The translations under genes and the position numbers were made by a program. From JAIBDK01 sp965261915 (GTDB lineage Bacteria; Pseudomonadota; Gammaproteobacteria; Arenicellales; Poriferihabitantaceae): 64,000 bases of DNA. The stretch is taken from contig CBDHDW010000013.1 in the NCBI GenBank assembly GCA_965261915.1, positions 1,178,001-1,242,000 on the forward strand, in the 5' to 3' direction. Below are positions 54,467 to 61,218 of the stretch, one piece after another. Numbering within the stretch: position 1 is the stretch's first letter; every line of letters starts with the position of its first letter. The notes below the pieces were generated by a model. The model searched no databases and was not told where the DNA came from. It saw only the letters and a program-made list of their open reading frames with translations.

Positions 54467-54807
54467 ATGACTGAAGAAAAAGATCAGGACGCCGTAGCAG
54501 CGTTACGAGAAAATCTTGAAGCCCGCGGGATTCAAGATTTGATTCCCGGTTATGAGACTGTGCAAGAAATCCTACTCAATCGCATTACAGGTGGAAAACC
54601 CTTGCGGGTTTGGTTGGTTTACTGGGTTCCTGCTTTCGCAGGAATGACGGGGGTGGTGCAGGAATGACGGGGGTGGTGCAGGAGCGACGAATGTTGGGTT
54701 TTTGCACAGTCTCTTATGTCGATATGCACGGGGTGCCTACTGAATGGCTGGGCTATCTAAATCATGTTTCCGATTGGGAGCGTGAGCGGTATTTAAAATT
54801 CTTTTAG
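54467..54807 (+). pseudogene. Glutamine synthetase-family remnant carrying a MITE
   Basis: If the MITE and one copy of its TTAT duplication are removed, a single 58-codon frame remains. It begins AALRENLEARGIQDLIPGY, continues VDMHGVP, and ends WLGYLNHVSDWERERYLKFF. These are the start and end of the glutamine synthetase type III/gamma-glutamylmethylamide synthetase group, with the whole catalytic middle deleted in frame. The MITE sits inside the VDMHG region. Confidence 0.7.
54554..54713 (+). mobile_element. 160-bp MITE with IS1182-type ends
   Basis: Ends GAGACTGTGCAA (54554-54565) and TTGCACAGTCTC (54702-54713), flanked by TTAT on both sides (54550-54553 and 54714-54717). Inside is a REP-like palindrome (CCTGCTTTCGCAGG) and a repeated GGAATGACGGGGGTGGTGCA block. 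No coding capacity. The same terminal 12-mer and 4-bp duplication size occur in the IS1182 element at 8958-10883, which could mobilise it. Confidence 0.9.
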
Positions 54808-54842
54808 GCTGATGAATCTCACCCCATCTGGTTTACCTGTCA

Positions 54843-55610
54843 TTGAGTACTGAAAAACAGCTTGTCGACGTTGAAGACATCGAATTTGTAAAGCAAATCA
54901 AGGATGATGGTTTTGCGGAAACCTGGGTCGCAAAATACCAGGAGAAGAAATGGTTATACAAAAAATACCGTTTCCGGTTTTGGTGGGGTCGACTGGCCAA
55001 TCCTTTTTCGAAAAAATGGGCGCGCAATGAAATGGCAATATGCGAAGCATTACGCGGGGTTCCCGGTACCGTAAATAATTATCTGAAGGTTAGCGAACAG
55101 GCGTTTTTGCGAGAATGGGTTGAAGGTGTGGATCTGGGCCAGAGGAAGCTCCAGGGAAGGGTTCCGGGAAACGCATTTTTCGAGGAATTACGAAGCAATG
55201 TTGAAAAAATCCATGAAAGAGGCATTGCCTATAACGATCTCGCAAAGAAATATAACGTTGTGGTTACTGAAGATGACCACCCCGTATTAATTGATTACCA
55301 GATTTCCATGCGTCGCTATCAGGGACGAAATCCTGTTCGACGAAAACTCAACCATCGTTTTATTCGCTATATGCAAAGCGAAGATCTGCGTCATGTGGTT
55401 AAACTAAAGCGCCGGAATAATCCTGGTTTGCTCACTGCGGAAGAGGAAGCGGCAAGTTATGCGCTGCCAAAAGGCGGGCGTGCTCTGCGAAAAATGATTA
55501 CGCAGCCGGCGAGAATGATTAAAAGAGCTATTTATCCAAGCGGGTCAAACGAAACCTTTCGATTGAGTAAAAAGTATCGCGAGAGAAAAAAGGGTTACGT
55601 ACAGAAATAA
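54843..55610 (+). CDS. Protein-kinase-fold protein, RIO/LPS-kinase-like
   Basis: 255 aa from a TTG start; no ATG is available upstream in frame. Kinase-like features: an N-terminal lobe with KWLYKKYRF, the catalytic loop HERGIAYNDLAKKYNVVV (Asp in place of HRD-Asp and Asn for metal) and IDYQIS as DFG equivalent. It resembles small RIO/Kdo-kinase-like proteins; the substrate is unknown. The C-terminal 60 residues are very basic. It is followed after 1 base by the hisC-like gene. Confidence 0.75.
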   Translation: MSTEKQLVDVEDIEFVKQIKDDGFAETWVAKYQEKKWLYKKYRFRFWWGRLANPFSKKWARNEMAICEALRGVPGTVNNYLKVSEQAFLREWVEGVDLGQRKLQGRVPGNAFFEELRSNVEKIHERGIAYNDLAKKYNVVVTEDDHPVLIDYQISMRRYQGRNPVRRKLNHRFIRYMQSEDLRHVVKLKRRNNPGLLTAEEEAASYALPKGGRALRKMITQPARMIKRAIYPSGSNETFRLSKKYRERKKGYVQK

Positions 55611-55611
55611 T

Positions 55612-56688
55612 ATGCCAAAGCTTCGTAAACATTTGCGGTCACTAAAGCCTTACCCCATTCCCGTCAAACCGGAAATGGTTGAGGATACACTGCTACGGCT
55701 TGATGCCAACGAGAATTTCTCCGAGCTGAACCCTGAGGTAATACAAGCTGCCGAACGTGCGTGTTCAGAAAGTCAGGGCTATCCCGATGATTTTGCACAA
55801 CCGCTTCGTTCGCAAATTGCGCTTGTTCATCGCATTGATCCAGAATGTATCGCATGTGGCAGGGGAGCGATGGAGTTAATCTCGCTGTTGGTAAACTTGT
55901 ATCTCGAGCCTGGGACGAATGCAGTGGTCAGTGAGTTTGGGTATCTGTACTTCCGAACCGCAATTGCCTATTCTGGTGCTGAAACACTGATTGCGCCAGA
56001 AAAGAATTTAACCGTTGACATTGAATCTGTTTTACACGCTATAAATCCCGAAACCCGAATGGTATTTTTGGCTAACCCGGGCAATCCCAGCGGCACTATC
56101 ATTAGCAATGAGGAAATAGAGCGGTTAAGAACTAAAATGCCTGATGACGTTCTGCTGGTGCTGGATGAGGCTTATTTTGAATACATCGATCCAACTCGCC
56201 TGAATCCCAATTTTCACCTTGTTGAATCATCTGACACCGTTGTACTTCGCACATTTTCCAAGATTTATGGATTAGCCGGCTATCGCGCGGGTTGGGCTTA
56301 TCTACCGAAACTGGTGGCGCATGATATTCGTATTATTCAACAGCCCAATACGGTGTCTCACGTCAGTCAGATGGCAGCAAAGGCTGCCATGTCCCAGCAG
56401 GCGGCAGCGATAGCGTTGCGAGAGCAAAATCAACGAATCCGAAATACGTTTGCAAATAAACTGGAAGACCTGGAGCTGTCAGTAGTGCCTTCCAATACCA
56501 ACTTTGTGTTAGTCAAATTTGATTGTCCTGATACTGCAGCATTTCTTCAGCAATCTTTGCGTAAAAATGGCATTTTGGTTCGTCCAATGAATGCATATCA
56601 ATTGCCAGATTATTTGAGAATTACCATTGGATCAGAATCGGATATGGCACGCGTTGCTGCAGAAATTGAACGGCTGCTTGATCAGTAG
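55612..56688 (+). CDS. HisC-like PLP aminotransferase
   Basis: 358 aa class I/II aminotransferase. LRLDANENFSELNP near the start and LANPGNPSGTIISNEEIERL are HisC-like, and the PLP lysine is in RTFSKIYGLAGYRAGWAYLP near 221. Closest to histidinol-phosphate aminotransferases, but no his genes are nearby and pairing with a kinase-fold protein suggests another amino-phosphate or amino-acid substrate. In an operon with the kinase gene. Confidence 0.83.
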   Translation: MPKLRKHLRSLKPYPIPVKPEMVEDTLLRLDANENFSELNPEVIQAAERACSESQGYPDDFAQPLRSQIALVHRIDPECIACGRGAMELISLLVNLYLEPGTNAVVSEFGYLYFRTAIAYSGAETLIAPEKNLTVDIESVLHAINPETRMVFLANPGNPSGTIISNEEIERLRTKMPDDVLLVLDEAYFEYIDPTRLNPNFHLVESSDTVVLRTFSKIYGLAGYRAGWAYLPKLVAHDIRIIQQPNTVSHVSQMAAKAAMSQQAAAIALREQNQRIRNTFANKLEDLELSVVPSNTNFVLVKFDCPDTAAFLQQSLRKNGILVRPMNAYQLPDYLRITIGSESDMARVAAEIERLLDQ

Positions 56689-56724
56689 GTCTTTTAATTG
56701 TCATGTGATGGGGTTGTTCAAGAT

Positions 56725-57213
56725 TCACATTTGCATTTCGAATACGTAGTCATCCATTACATAACCCCCACCGATATCCATAACCACCGCTTTTGTTCGG
56801 CTGAAACCAATATTCTCGTACGCGGAAATGGCCAGTGCATTATTTTTGTTTACGGTAAGTTGTATTTTTTCAAAGCGGTTATCGCGTGCATAGCGCTGAC
56901 AAAACGCAACCCCTTCCCGGCCCAAACCTTGCCCGCGCGCACTGTCGTGGACGTACAATTTACTTAAAAACAAAGTGCTTTCGCGATGTTGCAACCCAAT
57001 ATAGCCTACTAGCTGTTGATCTGTTGTTATCATGAAATAGTGATATTGCTGATGCTCTATCTGATCTGTCAATGCCGATACCGATTGAAACTTTTCCAGC
57101 ATATAGTCAACCTGCGCTTGACCGATAATCGGTACGTAATGCTGATTCCAGATTATTTCTCCCAAGGCAACAATGGCTGCTATATCCTGTCTGGTTTTAG
57201 CTTGTAAGATCAT
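56725..57213 (-). CDS. GNAT family N-acetyltransferase
   Basis: 162 aa from ATG 57213; a longer frame starts at 57285 and adds 24 residues with no family similarity. Motif A is LYVHDSARGQGLGREGVAFC (R-G-Q-G-L-G), motif B ISAYENIGFSRTKA. The acceptor is unknown. Just downstream of the 2OG oxygenase gene on the same strand. Confidence 0.85.
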   Translation of the reverse strand: MILQAKTRQDIAAIVALGEIIWNQHYVPIIGQAQVDYMLEKFQSVSALTDQIEHQQYHYFMITTDQQLVGYIGLQHRESTLFLSKLYVHDSARGQGLGREGVAFCQRYARDNRFEKIQLTVNKNNALAISAYENIGFSRTKAVVMDIGGGYVMDDYVFEMQM

Positions 57214-57288
57214 ATGAAATAAATTGTATTTTATACGACCCGATGGAATCAGCCTAAGCACGATCGTAAAAAACAGTTTTCTCATTCG

Positions 57289-58344
57289 CTATATATGTTC
57301 GGGATAGTAATGAGCGGCAATTTCAGGGTAACTGCGAACCCACCGCTGCCAGTACTTTTCACCAAATACGGTTGGCCTGTTCTGGTTGTCCATACCTTTG
57401 CTTCCACGGGTTAGTTGGGCGTGAGAAGCCATAATACCTTCGTTACTGTGACGCGGACTGTTTTTCGCCGTATTAATAAGCTCTGTTGAGATAGGGAGTG
57501 GCGATAGTGAGGTGTTTAAATCCGGACTGTAAAAAAATGCACAGGAGTATCTTTCATTGTCGTTAGTATTCGTCACTCGGTGAGGCGTAGCGATGAAGTA
57601 GTTTTGTGTCATTAATTGCAGTAATTCCCCGGTATTAACCACAAAGCTGCCATTTAGCGGATCGACGTTAATCCATTTATTTGAGTTGGTTTGCGCTTCC
57701 AGACCGGCATTTTCGTCCTGCAGCAGCAATGTTAAAAATCCCGAATCCTTATGCGTGCCAACACCTTGTCCGCCATCAACCGTTTTGGGGTAGCGAACCA
57801 ATTTGGTATACGGAGCAGGATCACCGCCGAAAACATTTTCGATATGATTTTCCTCGAGCCCTAGTGACAAGGACATCAATCGCAGTATTTGCCGTGACAG
57901 CGCTGACAATTGACTAATAAATTGTGTGACGGTTTCACGAAATCCAGGAATCAGCATTTCATCAGGCCACTGATTGGGGCCAATGAGTGCCATATAGTAA
58001 GGCTCGGGATTGGAAATGACTTCTCGATCTATTCCAAGATCGATTTGTTCTCGATAATCGGTTTGATGGTTGGTTAATTCAGAGCCGAGTTTCTCCCAGC
58101 CGCGAAACTGGGGAGAATTGACTTTATCGATTTTTATTTTCTCGGATTCGGGCAACGCGAAGAACCGTTTTTGCTGTGCAAGAAAATGGTCACAATCCTG
58201 CGGACTGATACGGTGATTTATAATGTAGAAAAAACCAATGTTATGACAGATATCGCTAATTTGTTCAGCCAGATATTTTTTCCGAGTCTCGTCGTTTGAA
58301 AACCACGGGTCAAAATCAACAATGGGGATTGGCGGGTTTGGCAT
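57289..58344 (-). CDS. 2OG-Fe(II) oxygenase, isopenicillin-N-synthase family
   Basis: 351 aa. N-terminal DIOX_N (IPIVDFDPWF, then ICHNIGFFYIINHRI). Fe(II) ligands: THKDSGFLTLLLQDENAGLE (HxD) and ATPHRVTNTNDNERYSCAFF (His and 2OG-binding RxS). Plant-gibberellin-oxidase-like bacterial group; the substrate is unknown. It diverges from the nitrile hydratase cluster across about 200 bases. Confidence 0.88.
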   Translation of the reverse strand: MPNPPIPIVDFDPWFSNDETRKKYLAEQISDICHNIGFFYIINHRISPQDCDHFLAQQKRFFALPESEKIKIDKVNSPQFRGWEKLGSELTNHQTDYREQIDLGIDREVISNPEPYYMALIGPNQWPDEMLIPGFRETVTQFISQLSALSRQILRLMSLSLGLEENHIENVFGGDPAPYTKLVRYPKTVDGGQGVGTHKDSGFLTLLLQDENAGLEAQTNSNKWINVDPLNGSFVVNTGELLQLMTQNYFIATPHRVTNTNDNERYSCAFFYSPDLNTSLSPLPISTELINTAKNSPRHSNEGIMASHAQLTRGSKGMDNQNRPTVFGEKYWQRWVRSYPEIAAHYYPEHI

Positions 58345-58541
58345 CGACGTTATAATTTAATGAAAACCACGGCGGAATCAGGTTTCCAAGTTTCTGGACA
58401 CGATTTTACTGACATGGTGTTATTGGCATGCAGGAAGTCGCAATCGAGCGTTCTGTTTTGCTTATTGTAATCCGAAACAGAATTGCCCAAAGCGTTGGAG
58501 TATGTAAATATTCAAGAACATGAATCCTCTAAGCCAGCAAA

Positions 58542-59162
58542 ATGAGTCAATCTGAACTTCCGCATCACAGTCATGGTCCCAGTGATATTGAGGTTCGTGT
58601 GCAAAAACTGGAATCGCTTCTGATTGAAAAGGGATTGGTAAACCCAGAAACCATTGATGCACTTGTCGATACCTATGAGAATCGAGTGGGACCCAAAAAT
58701 GGTGCCCGTGTGGTAGCAAAAGCGTGGCTCGATTCTGAATATAAAGCGCGGTTAATGGATAATGCAACCGAAGCGATAAAGGAACTGGGTTACGCTGGCA
58801 GGCAAGGAGAGCATATGCAGGTGGTTGAAAATACTGACGAGATTCATAACCTTGTGGTTTGTACCTTATGCTCCTGCTACCCCTGGCCGGTCTTAGGATT
58901 GCCCCCCACGTGGTACAAGGCATCCAGTTACAGGGCGAGAGCGGTGAATGAGCCTCGCTCGGTGCTGCGAGAGTTTGGAGTTGAGCTGGATCCATCCGTA
59001 GAGGTTCGGGTTTGGGACTCCACCGCGGAAATTCGGTATCTGGTGCTTCCGAAAAGGCCCGACAAAACAGCGGGGTTGTCTGAAGAAGTACTTGCCGCAC
59101 TGGTGACGCGAGATTCGATGATTGGTGTCGCATTTGCGGGAACCGCTGGCGGCAATACATGA
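58542..59162 (+). CDS. nthA: Nitrile hydratase alpha subunit (cobalt type)
   Basis: 206 aa. Hydrates nitriles to amides. The metal claw VCTLCSC gives C107, C110, S111 and C112; Thr between the first two Cys marks the non-corrin Co(III) type (Fe enzymes have Ser). C110 and C112 are oxidised in mature enzymes. The downstream YPWPVLGLPPTWYKASSYRAR is diagnostic. The stop overlaps the nthB ATG by 4 bases. Cytosolic. Confidence 0.95.
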   Translation: MSQSELPHHSHGPSDIEVRVQKLESLLIEKGLVNPETIDALVDTYENRVGPKNGARVVAKAWLDSEYKARLMDNATEAIKELGYAGRQGEHMQVVENTDEIHNLVVCTLCSCYPWPVLGLPPTWYKASSYRARAVNEPRSVLREFGVELDPSVEVRVWDSTAEIRYLVLPKRPDKTAGLSEEVLAALVTRDSMIGVAFAGTAGGNT

Positions 59163-59806
59163 ACTCAACTCATGACCTCGGCGGGATGCATGGATTTGGA
59201 GAAATTGAGCAAAATCAGACCGAAAACTTTGTACATTCCTGGGAAGAAAAAGTATTTGGGCTAACCCTGGCTTGTGGTTTGCTCGGAGAGTGGAATCTTG
59301 ATGAATCGAGATCTGCTCGAGAGCAGATGAATCCGGCTGAGTACTTACAAAGCAGCTACTATGAGCATTGGCTGCATGGACTGGAAACACTATTATTGGA
59401 AAAGAACCTGATTAAGATAGATGAACTGGAATCAGGAACATCAGCGGACCAGTACAACGGAAACTCAGCGAAGCCAGATCAACTTGATGATATTTTACGG
59501 CGCGGCGGACCCACGGAAATGCGGGCTGAATCAACAGCCCTATATCGCGTTGGCGATACTGTGTGTGTAAAGATGTTCAACCCAAAAAGCCATACACGTG
59601 CACCGCGTTATATTCGGGGAAGATGTGGTGTGATTGCTAACCACTATGGAGCACACGTATTTCCAGATGAGAATGCAAAATCGGCAAAACGCGTACCCGC
59701 ACATCTATATTGTGTGCAGTTCACTGGCATGGAAGTCTGGGGGCAGAGCGCTGAGCCTGGTACGTCGATTTTTGTGGATCTGTTTGAACCTTATCTGGTT
59801 CGTTAG
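59159..59806 (+). CDS. nthB: Nitrile hydratase beta subunit
   Basis: 215 aa. The N-terminal MNSTHDLGGMHGFGEI and FVHSWEEKVFGLTLA are standard beta-subunit patterns. The SH3-like C-terminal half has VGDTVCVKMFNPKSHTRAPR, YIRGRCGVIANHYG and the final VFVDLFEPYL-like strand (here IFVDLFEPYLV). It closes over the alpha-subunit metal site. Confidence 0.94.
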   Translation: MNSTHDLGGMHGFGEIEQNQTENFVHSWEEKVFGLTLACGLLGEWNLDESRSAREQMNPAEYLQSSYYEHWLHGLETLLLEKNLIKIDELESGTSADQYNGNSAKPDQLDDILRRGGPTEMRAESTALYRVGDTVCVKMFNPKSHTRAPRYIRGRCGVIANHYGAHVFPDENAKSAKRVPAHLYCVQFTGMEVWGQSAEPGTSIFVDLFEPYLVR

Positions 59807-59808
59807 AT

Positions 59809-60078
59809 ATGCCGCCAATATCATTACTAACAAGCCAACCCGAGTCGAATGGTGAGCCTGTGTTCGATGCACCCTGGCAGGCCAGGGCATTCTCCATAGC
59901 GGTGTCGTTAAACGAAGCGGGTTGTTTTGAATGGTCAGAATGGGCCGATGAGTTTTCGGCTTCAATTGAAGAGTACGAAAAGGAAAACAAGATCGAATCG
60001 AGTGATGATTATTACCGTCTCTGGTTACATACACTCGAAAGGATATCTTTGAAAATGACAGATGAGTTGACCAAATAA
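59809..60078 (+). CDS. Nitrile hydratase accessory (P14K-like) protein
   Basis: 89 aa, 2 bases after nthB. FDAPWQARAFSIAVSLNEAG and FEWSEWADEFSASI are the pattern of the beta-like chaperone family that delivers cobalt to the alpha subunit by subunit swapping in Co-type enzymes. It completes the usual nthA-nthB-accessory order. Confidence 0.85.
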   Translation: MPPISLLTSQPESNGEPVFDAPWQARAFSIAVSLNEAGCFEWSEWADEFSASIEEYEKENKIESSDDYYRLWLHTLERISLKMTDELTK

Positions 60079-60080
60079 AC

Positions 60081-60404
60081 ATGGATACGACCTGTAAACC
60101 CGGAACCGCTACTCCAACCGTCTTCATCGAAAACCCCCGAACCCGGGTTACCGAATGGCGATTCAAATCGAAAGGTGATAACACAGGATGGCATCGCCAT
60201 GACTATGATTATGCTGTGGTGCCGCTATTCGACGGAGTGCTGGAAATCGATACCGGAAATGATCAGAGAGTGATTGCATCGATGCAAAACGGAGTGCCTT
60301 ACTTTAGAGAATCGGGTGTTGAGCACGATGTCATCAACGGCAACGATTTTGAATGCGCTTTTGTTGAAGTTGAATTTTTGCAGTCAGGACAAGCAGAGGA
60401 CTAA
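60081..60404 (+). CDS. Small cupin protein
   Basis: 107 aa, 2 bases after the accessory gene, so in the nitrile hydratase operon. Cupin core: GWHRHDYDYAVVPLFDGVLE with two His, then ESGVEHDVIN with a third. No signal peptide. Function unknown; its position suggests a role linked to nitrile or amide metabolism. Confidence 0.75.
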   Translation: MDTTCKPGTATPTVFIENPRTRVTEWRFKSKGDNTGWHRHDYDYAVVPLFDGVLEIDTGNDQRVIASMQNGVPYFRESGVEHDVINGNDFECAFVEVEFLQSGQAED

Positions 60405-60451
60405 ATCCCTTCAAAGTTTGATATTGGTGTTGTTAAAAAATAGGCAGGCCG

Positions 60452-61057
60452 CTATTTGCCCAATCCCAATTGCTTTCTGAAGATCGCTAGTACCAATAGT
60501 GCGGTGGTTACCATTAACATGATCTGAAATGCCGAATTCTCAATATTCCATTCCGGAATTGACGGGATAATCAGAATAGAACTTAAAAAACTGGTGATAT
60601 AAGTTAGCCTGGTTTCAGTTTCCGGGAAGTTCCACGCCTTGAAAAATGTGGGCACTGAAGCGAATGTATTCCCTGCGGTAGCCAGCAATATAGCGATTAA
60701 CGGCGAATCGACAATGCCCCAGAATATAAGCGCCATCAAGGAGAGGGCGCCGCAGGTGAGATCAAATCGGCTGAGTTTCCAGTAACCATGGCGATTGTTG
60801 AACGATGCCAAAAACACCAGTGCTGGAACGATACCGCCAACGATGACTCGAATCGACGCCCAGATATCGGCATCCGCCGAGAATGCAGCACCGATACTGA
60901 TGAGGGGTGCCAGGGCCCACATAAACCATGAAACCCGGTTCGGTTTGGTTTTGCCGGATAAGGTATCCCGAAAGTAAGCATAGCCACCAATCAGCATCAG
61001 CAGGGCACTGATGATGACCAAGATGTGAGCCAGAGAGAGGTCGGCAGGAGAAAACAT
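60452..61057 (-). CDS. Hypothetical membrane protein
   Basis: 201 aa with about six or seven membrane helices (for example LAHILVIISALLMLIGGYAY and ILIIPSIPEWNIENS). The N-terminal SGKTKPNRVSWFMWALAPLI resembles PQ-loop/SemiSWEET-like small transporters. No role assigned. It overlaps nothing and is convergent with the nth operon. Confidence 0.65.
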   Translation of the reverse strand: MFSPADLSLAHILVIISALLMLIGGYAYFRDTLSGKTKPNRVSWFMWALAPLISIGAAFSADADIWASIRVIVGGIVPALVFLASFNNRHGYWKLSRFDLTCGALSLMALIFWGIVDSPLIAILLATAGNTFASVPTFFKAWNFPETETRLTYITSFLSSILIIPSIPEWNIENSAFQIMLMVTTALLVLAIFRKQLGLGK

Positions 61058-61218
61058 AACTGTTATGGAAACCCAGCCATGGGTTGGTCATTTACAGGCG
61101 GATTATATTCCTCAATAGGGCAGCGATCAGGCGATTCGAATCCTGTGTTAGCTATACCGATGATGGATAGTCAATCAGCTGCCAGACCAGTTCCGGGCGA
61201 CCAAAAACACGTTTAATT

